Positions 35,457 to 44,521 of a stretch of 64,000 nt of DNA are shown in pieces. Source of the DNA: Micromonospora lutea (GTDB taxonomy: Bacteria > Actinomycetota > Actinomycetes > Mycobacteriales > Micromonosporaceae); the NCBI RefSeq assembly GCF_016863535.1, contig NZ_BOPB01000009.1, positions 248,001 through 312,000 on the forward strand, written 5' to 3'. The notes under the pieces were generated by a model. That model did not search any database. It saw nothing but the letters and a program-made list of their open reading frames with translations, and was not told where the DNA came from. Numbering within the stretch: position 1 is the stretch's first letter; every line of letters starts with the position of its first letter. Position numbers and translations under genes: made by a program.

Positions 35457-36602
35457 ATGACGCGTGCCGGACTGACCATCGGCGTGCTCGGCTCGTACGG
35501 TGGACGCAACCTGGGCGACGAGGCGATCCTCACCGGTCTGCTGACCGATCTACGTCAGCAGGAGCCGCACGCACGGATCATCGTGTTCTCACGGAACCCC
35601 GCGCACACCGCGGTCGCCCATCCGGACGTGGAGGCGGTGCCGTGGGAGGGGGTCAGCAGAACCGACTCGGCCCTCGTGCTGTCTCAGCTCGACCTGCTCA
35701 TCCTGGGCGGCGGTGGCATCCTCTACGACAAGGAGGCACGCCGCTACCTGCGGGTCGTACGGGTGGCGCAGGAGCGTGGTCTGCCGCTGCTGACGTACGC
35801 CGTCGGTGTCGGGCCGCTCAACGAGATGGTGGACACCGGCATGGTCCGGGAGACGTTGGCCGGCGCGGTCCAGGTGACCGTACGCGACCAGGAGTCGCGG
35901 ATGGTGCTGGAGGAAGCTGGCCTGCTCAATCCGATCACCGTCACCGGCGACCCGGCGTTCCTGCTGGAACCCGAGGACTTCCCCGCGGACTTCCTCCGCG
36001 AGGAGGGCGTGCCGGCCGGCAAGCGGCTGGTCGGGATGAGCGTGCGGGAACCGGGCCGGGCGGCGGAACGGCTCGACGTGGACGGATATCACCGGCTGCT
36101 GGCGCAGATCGGCGACTTCCTGGTGCACCGGATCGACGCGCACGTGTTGTTCGTACCGATGGAGCGCGACGACATCCGGCACTCGCACGGGGTGCTGTCG
36201 CACATGATCGCCGCCGAGCGGGGGCGGATCCTGCACGGCACCTACTCGCCGCAGCAGGTGCTGGGGTTGATGCGCCACTTCGACCTGGCTGTCGGTATGC
36301 GCCTGCACTTCCTGATCTTCGCCGCGATGATGGGTACGCCGTTCCTGCCCCTGCCGTACGCCGGCAAGGTTTTCGACCTCGCGCAGCGGCTCGGGGTGCC
36401 GGCGTTGCGTGGCGTGGAGCGCGAGGTGGAGGGCCCCCTGCTGGCCGAGGTGGACCAGTTGTGGGACGAACGCGAACAGCGGGCCGAGGTCACCGCCCAG
36501 CGGGTGGCGCGGGTGTGCGACGAGGCCCGGGGCACCTCCCAGGTCACCCGGGCGGTGCTGGAGAGCCTGCGCAACCGGTCCCTCGTCGAGGTCGGTGCCT
36601 GA
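35457..36602 (+). CDS. Polysaccharide pyruvyl transferase family protein
   Basis: The ATG at 35457 has GGGGAGGAG 6 bases upstream; it gives 381 residues. GSYGGRNLGDEAIL at the start, LILGGGGILYD and the late segment GMRLHFLIFAAMMGTPFLPLPY are the family's signature (CsaB/PssM-like, GT-B-like fold). Such enzymes move a pyruvyl ketal from phosphoenolpyruvate onto a surface sugar. No other glycan genes adjoin, so the target polymer is unknown. Confidence 0.88.
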   Translation: MTRAGLTIGVLGSYGGRNLGDEAILTGLLTDLRQQEPHARIIVFSRNPAHTAVAHPDVEAVPWEGVSRTDSALVLSQLDLLILGGGGILYDKEARRYLRVVRVAQERGLPLLTYAVGVGPLNEMVDTGMVRETLAGAVQVTVRDQESRMVLEEAGLLNPITVTGDPAFLLEPEDFPADFLREEGVPAGKRLVGMSVREPGRAAERLDVDGYHRLLAQIGDFLVHRIDAHVLFVPMERDDIRHSHGVLSHMIAAERGRILHGTYSPQQVLGLMRHFDLAVGMRLHFLIFAAMMGTPFLPLPYAGKVFDLAQRLGVPALRGVEREVEGPLLAEVDQLWDEREQRAEVTAQRVARVCDEARGTSQVTRAVLESLRNRSLVEVGA

Positions 36603-36620
36603 CCGACGAGGCGGCGGGGT

Positions 36621-36827
36621 TCAGACCGCCGGCCCCCGCCAGCAGTAACGCCACTGTTGCCGGTCGGCGTCGACGGACTCCAACTCGTAGATCTCGGCCT
36701 CCGCCAGCCCTTCCGGTCCCAGTCGATGGTGGGTGAGCGGGGGCCGGCCGTTCGGGTCCAACTCGACCGTGACGTGCTCGCCGTCGGCCACGCCGCCCAC
36801 CAGCGGGATCTCAACCGTGGATGCCAT
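36621..36827 (-). CDS. Small hypothetical protein
   Basis: The 68-residue frame from the ATG at 36827 (MASTVEIPLVGG) has good codon bias and a second in-frame ATG three codons upstream. It is rich in Glu and Asp and ends QQWRYCWRGPAV. The family looks like short conserved actinomycete proteins that would form a small beta fold, but I can name none. Confidence 0.62.
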   Translation of the reverse strand: MASTVEIPLVGGVADGEHVTVELDPNGRPPLTHHRLGPEGLAEAEIYELESVDADRQQWRYCWRGPAV

Positions 36828-36875
36828 GGGCCCCATCCTGCCCCGCCCGTCGGTCACCCCGCAGGGCGAACCCGG

Positions 36876-36946
36876 CGATCATGCAGTTGTGGTTCCTGGT
36901 TCATCACGAATCGCGGCTCTTGGGAGGTGCCACAACTGCATGATCG
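36876..36946. repeat. 17-bp palindromic element (CGATCATGCAGTTGTGG type)
   Basis: Perfect 17-bp inverted repeat, arms 36876-36892 and 36930-36946, with a 37-base loop. The core resembles the one at 35000-35060. It stands between the small gene and the end of the PfkB gene. Confidence 0.8.
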
Positions 36947-36953
36947 GCGCGGG

Positions 36954-37823
36954 TTAGGGGTGGGGGAGGAGGTTCGGGGGGTACTGCATGCCGTCGTGGG
37001 TGCAGGCTGCGGCGGCGACTCGGGACGCGTATCCGGCCGCCTCCGCCCAGGTCGCGCCGCGCGACCGGGCCGCGATGACCCCGGCCGCGAAGGCGTCCCC
37101 GGCGCCGTTGGTGTCGATCACCGGGCCGGGCGGCACGGCCGCCGGAATCCGCTGCACACCGCCGCCCAGGTACAGGTCGGCGCCGTCCGCGCCCCGGGTC
37201 ACCAGCACCGGGCGCGGCGCCAGCGTGCCGGCCACGGCCGCCGCCCGGTCGCCCAGCGCCGCGCCGCTGACCAGCACCAGCTCGGCGACGTCGGCGAACC
37301 GACGGTGGTACGCGTCGCGTCCGTCCCAGTCGTGCAGGTCGGTCGAGGTGCCCACCCCCTCGCCCAGCACGTCACCGAGGTCGGGCAGCAGCTCCCGCAC
37401 CCATCCCATGATCGACAAGTGGACGTGGGTGGCGTCCCGGACCAGCTCCGCCACCTGAGCCGCCGTGAACGGTGGGGGACCGTCCGAGTCCCGGGGGTCG
37501 TACAGCGACATCCGCCGACCGGTGGGGTCGACCAGGTTCACCGACCGCCGGGTCCCCGCCGGGTCGTCGGCCAGGATCGCACGCACGTCGGTACCGGCCA
37601 ACGCGGCCCGGACGACGGCACCCGCCGGGTCCACGCCCACCGTGTCGACCACCGTCACCCGCAGCCCGAGTGCGTGTGCGGCGAACACCAGACCGGCGCC
37701 GGTGTTGCCGACGCGCAGCTCGATCGGGTCGACGGTGACGGAGTCGACCACCGGCAGCGGCAGCCGGGGCACCCGTACCCGCACATCCACGCCGAGACCA
37801 CCGATCACCAGAAGGTCGCACAT
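36954..37823 (-). CDS. PfkB/ribokinase-family sugar kinase
   Basis: Start at ATG 37823 (MCDLLVIGGLGVDV) gives 289 residues. The family motifs are VGNTGAGLVFAAHALGL near residue 38 and DTNGAGDAFAAGV with the catalytic Asp near 245. It phosphorylates a sugar or nucleoside; the exact substrate is not evident. There is no clear ribosome site, so translation could be leaderless. It is divergent from the SNF2 gene and unrelated in sequence detail to the PfkB gene at 1176. Confidence 0.87.
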   Translation of the reverse strand: MCDLLVIGGLGVDVRVRVPRLPLPVVDSVTVDPIELRVGNTGAGLVFAAHALGLRVTVVDTVGVDPAGAVVRAALAGTDVRAILADDPAGTRRSVNLVDPTGRRMSLYDPRDSDGPPPFTAAQVAELVRDATHVHLSIMGWVRELLPDLGDVLGEGVGTSTDLHDWDGRDAYHRRFADVAELVLVSGAALGDRAAAVAGTLAPRPVLVTRGADGADLYLGGGVQRIPAAVPPGPVIDTNGAGDAFAAGVIAARSRGATWAEAAGYASRVAAAACTHDGMQYPPNLLPHP

Positions 37824-37929
37824 GGCGCCGACGCTAGCCGGCCGGTGCCGCCTATCCTGGCCCGGGTGTCGACAGGACCCCGGGTCGCCGCCAGCGCCGA
37901 GCGGGGCCGTCCGGTCCGAGGGGGAGCGC

Positions 37930-40900
37930 GTGCTGGTCGTCCATGGGATGTGGCTGCCCGGTCGAGGGCTGGCGGTCTGGGCCGAGGACAGCACCCTGCC
38001 ACCCCACGCCCCGCGTCGTCCCGGCCGAGCACCGCGAGCCCGGCCGCACCCGTTCGCCGCCGGGCACGCCACGCTGGTCGCGCTGCTGGCCGAGGTCGCC
38101 GAACCGGACGATCACGGAACGGCGCTGCTGCGGCTACCCACCCGGGCCGGCTCGCCGCTGGACTCGCCGGAACTGGTGCGCACCGCCGTCGTGGCACCGG
38201 TCCGTGGCCCGGTCACCCTCGCCGGGTGGCAGGTCCCGGTCCTGGCGTACGCCCCGGACGCCGCGCTGTCCCTGCTGCGTGCCGCCGCCGCGCTGGCCGC
38301 CGCGTCTGGCACGAGCCTGCGACACCTGGTCGAACTGGCTGACTTCGCCACCGACCTGGCCGCCCGGGGCCGGGTCCTGCCCAGCCTCGCCGATGTGCCT
38401 CCGGCCATGGCACCGCAAGGCGACCCGACCGGGACGTCGTCCGCCTGGGCGGTGTGGCGGCCCCTGCTGACCGGCACGGACATCACCTGGGCCCGGTCGC
38501 TGGCGCTGGCCCTGCCCCCCGCCGCCCGGGCCGTCGTCGAGGCGGAGCTGTCCGCGTTGGCACCTGGCGATCGGGACGGACACCGCCGGGCGGCCCCATC
38601 GGACACCGGCCGTCGTCGGACGGCGTCATCCGGTGCATCCGCTGCCGGCACCGGCCCGCGATCCGTGCCGCAGGCGTCGAGCTCGTCCGACGGGTCGGCG
38701 GACACGCCCGGGCTGCTCGTCGCCGACGCCCTCGACGCGCTCACCGATGCGGCGGTGCGCGCCGCGCTGCCGCCGATGACCCTGGCCAGGGGAGCGCGAT
38801 CGAACAGCGCCGTCGCGGCCTGGCTCGGCGCGTTGACCGGGCCGCGTCGCGGGTTCACCGCCGAGGCAGCGGCGCTGCGCACGCTCCGGTCGGAGCTGGA
38901 CCAGTGGCAGCGCGACGCCGCCGGTGGCACGGTGCGGGCCAGCTTCCGGCTGGTCGAGCCGTCGGCCGACGAGTTGACCGAACCGGTGCCGGTGGTGCCG
39001 ACCGACCCCGCCGCCGTCGTCGCCACCGCCGGCCGGTGGCGGGTCGAGTTCGGGCTGCGCGCCAACGACGAGCCGGGCCTGCACGTCGACGCCGGACAGG
39101 TGTGGCGCGGCGACGGCGGCACCGTCGCCGGTGACCATCCGCAGGAGATCCTGCTGGCCGAGCTCGGCCGGGCCAGCCGCCTCTGGCCGGAACTGGACGT
39201 GGCCCTGCGTACCGCCCGGCCGGAAGCGCTGGAGCTGGACACCGAGGGCGCGCACCGGTTCCTGCGGGAGGGCGCGCCGACGCTGCACGCGGCGGGCTTC
39301 ACGGTGCTGCTGCCAACGTGGTGGCAGCGGCCCGCGTCGCGGCTCGGCGCACGGCTGCGGGCCCGCTCCCGCAGCGCGCCCGGCGCGGTTGCCGGCCCGG
39401 CCGACCGGGTGGGACTGGACGCCCTGGTCGACTACCGCTGGGAGCTGGCCCTCGGCGACGAACCGTTGACCTCCGACGAGTTGACCCACCTGGCGGAGCT
39501 GAAGACCCCGCTGGTCCGGCTGCGGGGGCGCTGGGTCGAACTGGACCCCAAACGGCTCGCCGCCGGCCTGCGTCTGCTGCGCTCCACCGGCGAACTCACC
39601 GTGGCCGACCTGCTGCGACTCGGCCTGTCCGACGCCGATCAACCGGACGCGTTGCCGGTGCTCGAGGTGAGCGCCGACGGTGCGCTCGGCGACCTGCTCG
39701 CCGGTGCCGTGGAACACCGGCTCACCCCACTGGACGAGCCGCCGTCCTTCCACGGCACGCTGCGGCCGTACCAGCGACGGGGGCTGGCCTGGCTGGCGTT
39801 CCTCCAGTCGCTCGGGCTCGGTGGGGTCCTCGCCGACGACATGGGGCTGGGCAAGACGGTGCAACTGCTGGCGCTGCTGGCCGCCGACCCTCCGCAGGCC
39901 GGCCCGACCCTGCTGATCTGTCCGATGTCGCTGGTCGGCAACTGGCAGCGGGAGGCCGCCCGGTTCACCCCCGACAAACGCGTACACGTGCACCATGGCG
40001 CGCAGCGGGCGCGGGGCGCGCAGTTCACCGCCACCGTGCACGCCGCGGACCTGGTCCTCACCACGTATTCGGTGGCTGCCCGGGACGCGGCGGAGCTGGC
40101 CGGCGTCGACTGGCACCGGGTGGTGGTGGACGAGGCCCAGGCCATCAAGAACGCCGCCACCCGACAGGCCGAAGCGGTACGGGCACTGCCCGCGCGACAC
40201 CGCATCGCGGTCACCGGTACGCCGGTGGAGAACCGGTTGGCGGATCTCTGGTCCATCATGCAGTTCGCCAATCCGGGCCTGCTCGGCCCGGCGGCGACGT
40301 TCCGCAAGCGGTTCGCCGAGCCGATCGAGCGGCACGGGGACGCCGAAACCGCCGAACGGCTTCGCCGGATCACCGGTCCGTTCGTGCTGCGCCGGCTCAA
40401 GACGGACTCGTCGATCATCTCGGACCTGCCGGAGAAGCTGGAGATGGAGGTCTTCTGCAATCTCACCGCCGAGCAGGCGGCGCTCTACCGGGTGGTCGTC
40501 GACGACATGCTGGCCCGGATCGAATCCAGTGACGGCATCGAGCGGCGCGGCCTGGTGCTGGCCACCATGACCCGGCTCAAGCAGGTCTGCAACCATCCCG
40601 CGCAACTGCTGCGCGACGGCTCGCCCCTGAACGGACGGTCCGGCAAGCTGGCCCGACTGGAAGAGATCCTCGACGAGGTCCTCGCGGCGGGGGAGAAGGC
40701 CCTGCTGTTCACCCAGTACGCCGAGTTCGGCGGGATGCTGCGCGGGCACCTGTCGGCCCGGTTCGGCCGGGAGGTGCTGTTCCTGCACGGCGGGGTCGGC
40801 AAGGCCGACCGCGACGCGATGGTGGCCCGTTTCCAGTCCGACAGCGGGCCGGCGCTGTTCGTCCTCTCGCTCAAGGCCGGCGGGACCGGCCTGACGCTGA

Positions 40901-41178
40901 CCGCCGCCAACCACGTGGTGCACGTCGACCGGTGGTGGAACCCGGCGGTGGAGGACCAGGCCACCGACCGCGCGTTCCGGATCGGACAGCGCCGCCGGGT
41001 GCAGGTCCGCAAGTTCGTCTGTGCCGGCACGGTGGAGGAGAAGGTCGCCGCGCTGATCGCCGACAAGCGTGGCCTGGCCGCCTCGGTGGTCGGCACCGGC
41101 GAACAGTGGGTCACCGAACTGTCCACCAACCAACTGCGTGAGTTGTTCGCCCTGGAGGCGGGAGCAGTGGCCGAGTGA
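37930..41178 (+). CDS. SNF2-family DNA-dependent ATPase
   Basis: The GTG at 37930 has GGGGGAG just upstream; it gives 1082 residues. A variable N-terminal half (about 1-550) precedes the motor: DDMGLGKT (Walker A, about residue 636-643), VVVDEAQAIKN (about 731), and helicase C motifs up to DRAFRIGQ (about 1010). SNF2 proteins remodel protein-DNA complexes, and RapA acts on RNA polymerase. The next gene codes for a SWIM zinc-finger protein and overlaps it, as in many actinomycetes, so the two probably form one complex. Confidence 0.92.
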   Translation: MLVVHGMWLPGRGLAVWAEDSTLPPHAPRRPGRAPRARPHPFAAGHATLVALLAEVAEPDDHGTALLRLPTRAGSPLDSPELVRTAVVAPVRGPVTLAGWQVPVLAYAPDAALSLLRAAAALAAASGTSLRHLVELADFATDLAARGRVLPSLADVPPAMAPQGDPTGTSSAWAVWRPLLTGTDITWARSLALALPPAARAVVEAELSALAPGDRDGHRRAAPSDTGRRRTASSGASAAGTGPRSVPQASSSSDGSADTPGLLVADALDALTDAAVRAALPPMTLARGARSNSAVAAWLGALTGPRRGFTAEAAALRTLRSELDQWQRDAAGGTVRASFRLVEPSADELTEPVPVVPTDPAAVVATAGRWRVEFGLRANDEPGLHVDAGQVWRGDGGTVAGDHPQEILLAELGRASRLWPELDVALRTARPEALELDTEGAHRFLREGAPTLHAAGFTVLLPTWWQRPASRLGARLRARSRSAPGAVAGPADRVGLDALVDYRWELALGDEPLTSDELTHLAELKTPLVRLRGRWVELDPKRLAAGLRLLRSTGELTVADLLRLGLSDADQPDALPVLEVSADGALGDLLAGAVEHRLTPLDEPPSFHGTLRPYQRRGLAWLAFLQSLGLGGVLADDMGLGKTVQLLALLAADPPQAGPTLLICPMSLVGNWQREAARFTPDKRVHVHHGAQRARGAQFTATVHAADLVLTTYSVAARDAAELAGVDWHRVVVDEAQAIKNAATRQAEAVRALPARHRIAVTGTPVENRLADLWSIMQFANPGLLGPAATFRKRFAEPIERHGDAETAERLRRITGPFVLRRLKTDSSIISDLPEKLEMEVFCNLTAEQAALYRVVVDDMLARIESSDGIERRGLVLATMTRLKQVCNHPAQLLRDGSPLNGRSGKLARLEEILDEVLAAGEKALLFTQYAEFGGMLRGHLSARFGREVLFLHGGVGKADRDAMVARFQSDSGPALFVLSLKAGGTGLTLTAANHVVHVDRWWNPAVEDQATDRAFRIGQRRRVQVRKFVCAGTVEEKVAALIADKRGLAASVVGTGEQWVTELSTNQLRELFALEAGAVAE

Positions 41179-42194
41179 GCACCGACAGCGCGGGCAGGTT
41201 CGCCGACTACGGTCGGCCGCGCCGGGTCGATGGCGGCCTGCGCGCCCGCAGCACCCGTGGCGCGATCGGGGTCTCCTGGTGGTCCCGCCGATTCCTGGAG
41301 GTGCTGGAGTCCTTCGCGCTCGGCACCCGGCTGACCCGGGGCCGGTCGTACGCCCGCGCCGGGCAGGTGCTTCGCCTCAACGTCGCCCCGGGCGTGGTGA
41401 GCGCGGTGGTGCAGGGATCCCGGCCCACGCCGTACCAGGTCAGCGTGGCACTGCCACCCTTTCCGGTTCGGCTGTGGGCCCGGATCGAGGGGGAACTCGC
41501 CGCCCAGGCGTTCTTCAGTGCCCGGCTGCTCGCCGGCGACCTGCCGGCCGAGTTGGAGGAGCTGTTCGTCGCGGCCGGAGCGCCGTTGTTCCCGGCGGCG
41601 GTCACCGACCTGGACCAGCGGTGCTCGTGCCCGGACGTCGCGGTGCCCTGCAAGCACCTCGCCGCCACCTTCTATCTGCTCGCCGAGGCGTTCGACGCGG
41701 ACCCGTTCACCCTGCTGCACTGGCGTGGTCGCAGCCGGTCGGAACTGCTCGCCCGGCTGCGACGACTGCGCGCCGAGACCCATCCGTCCACGACCACGCA
41801 AGCGCGGGACGGTGAACCGGCCGGTGTCGACGTTCCGGCAGCGCGGGACGTGGCAGCGTCGCCGGAACGGACCTCCCGACGTGGCCGCTCCCGCGCCCGG
41901 GCCGCCGGGCCGGCCGACGCCGGCCGGGTGGCCGACGGTGGATGGCCGGGCCACCAGGAGGTGGAGATGCCCGCCACCGGTGCCACCCGGGCGCTGGCCG
42001 ACCTGCCCGTCACACCGCTGGCCGAGACGGTCGACCGGTTCTGGCTGCCGCCCGTGCCGCTGCCGGACCGTCCGCCGACCCTGACCACCCAGCCGGACCT
42101 GTTGTTACGGCAGTTGGGCGCGCCCGCGCCGGCCATCGGTGGACCGGGACTCGTCGAACGTCTCGGTCACGCCTACCGCCAGCTCGGCGATTAG
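41175..42194 (+). CDS. SWIM zinc-finger protein
   Basis: The GTG overlaps the SNF2 stop (GTGA), and 339 residues follow. The SWIM motif CxCx(n)CxH is seen as CSCPDVAVPCKHLA near residue 156-169. A basic Ala/Pro/Arg-rich linker follows (215-250), then a short C-terminal part. SWIM domains bind DNA or protein and are typical partners of bacterial SNF2 ATPases. The operon layout supports a two-subunit unit. Confidence 0.9.
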   Translation: MSTDSAGRFADYGRPRRVDGGLRARSTRGAIGVSWWSRRFLEVLESFALGTRLTRGRSYARAGQVLRLNVAPGVVSAVVQGSRPTPYQVSVALPPFPVRLWARIEGELAAQAFFSARLLAGDLPAELEELFVAAGAPLFPAAVTDLDQRCSCPDVAVPCKHLAATFYLLAEAFDADPFTLLHWRGRSRSELLARLRRLRAETHPSTTTQARDGEPAGVDVPAARDVAASPERTSRRGRSRARAAGPADAGRVADGGWPGHQEVEMPATGATRALADLPVTPLAETVDRFWLPPVPLPDRPPTLTTQPDLLLRQLGAPAPAIGGPGLVERLGHAYRQLGD

Positions 42195-42276
42195 GCCGGG
42201 TCTCCTGAGGCTCGCCCGAAGCGAGCGGGGCACGGTCCTGTGACACCCGGGCCTCGTCGTCATGGTCACGCTCGAT

Positions 42277-42324
42277 CCAGGATCGAATGGCCTTCCGCGT
42301 CGCTACGCGGCCAGTCGATCCTGG
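42277..42324. terminator. Hairpin between SWIM and DUF3040 genes
   Basis: CCAGGATCGA and TCGATCCTGG close a longer imperfect stem with inner GGCC/GGCC and CGCGT/ACGCG pairing. It lies between two convergent genes. Confidence 0.65.
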
Positions 42325-42343
42325 ACGGAACGCGACCTGTCGG

Positions 42344-42601
42344 TCACAGCCAACGTTGCCGGAACCGCCACATCAGCACCGCGTTGGTCAACAACACCAC
42401 CGCGAAGATCGCCCCGGCGACCCGGCCGGCGAGTACGGTGGTCGCCGGCAGCGCCGCCCAGAGTGCGACGGTCAACAACAGCAGCCAGCGGCCATGACGG
42501 CCCCGGGCCCGATGGTCGAGCCGAGCGAAGAACGCCGGGTCGCTCTCTCGCAGGTTGCGGGTGATCTGCTCAAATCTGCGTTGATCCTCTTTGCTGAGCA
42601 T
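42344..42601 (-). CDS. DUF3040 family small membrane protein
   Basis: The ATG at 42601 has GGGGAAGG about 5 bases upstream; it gives 85 residues. The acidic/basic head MLSKEDQRRFEQITRNL is that of DUF3040 proteins, followed by two membrane helices (about 38-78). The role of this actinobacterial family is unknown. Confidence 0.85.
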   Translation of the reverse strand: MLSKEDQRRFEQITRNLRESDPAFFARLDHRARGRHGRWLLLLTVALWAALPATTVLAGRVAGAIFAVVLLTNAVLMWRFRQRWL

Positions 42602-43050
42602 GTGCCTTCCCCTCACGCGTTCAGCAACGGTGTGGCCGAATACCCGCTGGGGTGACGGCTAACGCGCTCGTGCTGTTGCTACTTTGGGGCACTCCGGGGC
42701 GAGCAGGAGCGACCGGCGGCAGCTGAGCGGTTGCTTATCCGCACCTTAAGTTTCGGGCGGTGCGGCGGGGTGGCACGGCAGCCGGTGTCAGGGGGTGGGA
42801 TTGTCACCCACTGACCGGGTGTGGCCGGCGAACGCCCTGCTTGCGGCGTGCATACCCGAGGTGGTCCGGTACCCGCCGGACGTCTGGTCCCTGATGAGCT
42901 CAGCCTTAAGTGCCCCGACCGGGCGGGTCGGCCCGTCTTGTCGGGGTGACGATCGGTGACTATCTTCCCGGGCAAAACCCTCAGGCTCAGTCGTCGCACC
43001 TCGGGAGACCGGTCACGGCCTGAGGCGACGCGCGGCAGGAATCGGAAACG
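42602..43050. other. Intergenic region before the electron-transfer module
   Basis: About 450 bases without a gene I can support. CCTTAAGT occurs at about 42904 and the related CCTTAAGTTT near 42744, and small inverted repeats such as GTGGGATTGTCACCCAC near 42795 suggest regulation of the divergent genes. No known riboswitch is recognised. Confidence 0.4.
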
Positions 43051-43054
43051 GTGC

Positions 43055-43093
43055 ATGGCCGATCAGCTCGACGAGTGCGGCGGCCGGGCGTGA
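43055..43093 (+). CDS. Possible 12-codon leader peptide
   Basis: ATG at 43055 opens MADQLDECGGRA and ends at TGA 43091-43093, overlapping the GTG at 43090 of the next gene (GTGA). The main gene has a poor ribosome site of its own, so coupling through this leader is plausible. It could also be chance. Confidence 0.3.
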   Translation: MADQLDECGGRA

Positions 43094-44508
43094 CGACCTA
43101 CCCCCGCCCGTACGCCGGCCCCCGGCCGGACCTCAGCCCCGGGGCGTGGTCGCACCACCATCCGCCCGCCCCACCGCCGGCCGTGCCCCGGCGTGGTGCC
43201 GGTGGCCGGCGACTGCTGATCGTGCTGTTCCTGGGCGGTCTCGTCGCCAGTGTGCTGCCGTGGTGGCGGGACACCCCGGCCGGCTCCCTGACCGGCACCA
43301 CCGCGATGATCACGGCCGCCGGTCAGATCACCGGCCTGGTCGCCGGCTACCTGCTGCTGGTCCAGGTGCTGATGATGAGCCGCCTGCCGATGCTGGAACG
43401 GTGGGCCGGCGGCGAGCGGATCGCTCGGTGGCACCGCGACGTCGCCGCCACCCTGCTGGTCGCGGTGCTCGCGCACACGGCTCTGATCGTGGTCGGCTAC
43501 GCCGGGCTGGAGGGTCGCTCGCCGCTGGGCCAGGCCGGGGTGATGCTGCGCGAGTACCAGGACATGGTCTCCGCGTTCGCCGCCGCCGGTCTGCTGGTGC
43601 TGGTCGGCCTGGTCAGCGTGCGGGCGGTACGCCGGGTGCTGCCGTACGAGCTGTGGCACGCCACCCACCTGGCCGCGTACGCCGTGCTGCTGCTCGGCTT
43701 CGCCCACCAGTTCAGCAACGGCAGCCAGCTGTTCCGGCCCGGCCCGGCGCGGACCGGCTGGATCGCCCTGTACGTGCTGGTGGTCGTCGCGTGGCTGTGG
43801 GGTCGAGTGATCATTCCGCTGCGGTTCAACCTGCGGCACCGGCTACGGCTGAGTGACGTGGTCACCGAAGGTCCCGACGCCGTCTCGCTCTACCTGACCG
43901 GGGAACGCCTCGATCGGTTGAAGCTGCTGGGTGGACAGTTCTTCCGTTGGCGTTTCCTGACCCGGGGTTGCTGGTGGCAGTCGCACCCGTTCTCGGTCTC
44001 CGCCGCCGCCAACGACCGCTGGTTGCGACTGACCGTCAAAGTGGTCGGTCGACATACCCAGGATCTGCGCAACCTCGACCCCGGCGTACGGGTCTGGGCG
44101 GTCGGTCCGTCGGGCACCTGCACGGCGGCTCACCGCACCCACGAGCGGGCACTGCTGATCGCCGCCGGCAGCGGCATCACCCCGCTGCGGGCGATGCTGG
44201 AGGAACTGCCACCCGGCGCCGCCCTGATCTACCGGGCCCGTACCCCTGCCGACGTGCTGTTGCAGGAGGAACTGGACTGGCTGTCCCGCAACCGCGGTCT
44301 GCGGGTCTGGTACGTCATGGGCTCCCGCAGCGACCCCGGTCCACGGCAGGTGATGACCCCGGACGGACTACGTCAGCTGGTGCCGGACGTGGCCCGGCGC
44401 GACGTGTACCTGTGCGGCCCGCCCGGCCTGGTCGAGCAGTACCGTCGGGTGCTCCGCCAGGCCGGCGTGCGCCGCCGTCAGATCCACCTCGCCACCTTCG
44501 AACTCTGA
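43090..44508 (+). CDS. Ferric-reductase-like transmembrane flavocytochrome
   Basis: The protein of 472 residues (GTG at 43090; an in-frame GTG at 43051 would add 13) has a Pro/His-rich N-terminus, six membrane helices with paired His (ARWHRDVAATLLVAVLAHTAL and ELWHATHLAAYAVLL) for heme, then FAD- and NAD-binding domains (WQSHPFSVSAA, LLIAAGSGITPLRAML, VYLCGPPGLVEQ). It moves electrons from NAD(P)H across the membrane. Two genes for an FMN-binding protein and ApbE follow, so the outer acceptor is probably the flavinylated partner. Confidence 0.9.
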   Translation: MTTYPRPYAGPRPDLSPGAWSHHHPPAPPPAVPRRGAGGRRLLIVLFLGGLVASVLPWWRDTPAGSLTGTTAMITAAGQITGLVAGYLLLVQVLMMSRLPMLERWAGGERIARWHRDVAATLLVAVLAHTALIVVGYAGLEGRSPLGQAGVMLREYQDMVSAFAAAGLLVLVGLVSVRAVRRVLPYELWHATHLAAYAVLLLGFAHQFSNGSQLFRPGPARTGWIALYVLVVVAWLWGRVIIPLRFNLRHRLRLSDVVTEGPDAVSLYLTGERLDRLKLLGGQFFRWRFLTRGCWWQSHPFSVSAAANDRWLRLTVKVVGRHTQDLRNLDPGVRVWAVGPSGTCTAAHRTHERALLIAAGSGITPLRAMLEELPPGAALIYRARTPADVLLQEELDWLSRNRGLRVWYVMGSRSDPGPRQVMTPDGLRQLVPDVARRDVYLCGPPGLVEQYRRVLRQAGVRRRQIHLATFEL

Positions 44509-44521
44509 GAGGGTTCACCGC

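Noticed and set aside
38626..41133. A frame of about 830 codons opposite the SNF2 gene
   Set aside because: Antisense shadow; the sense frame has all SNF2 motifs.
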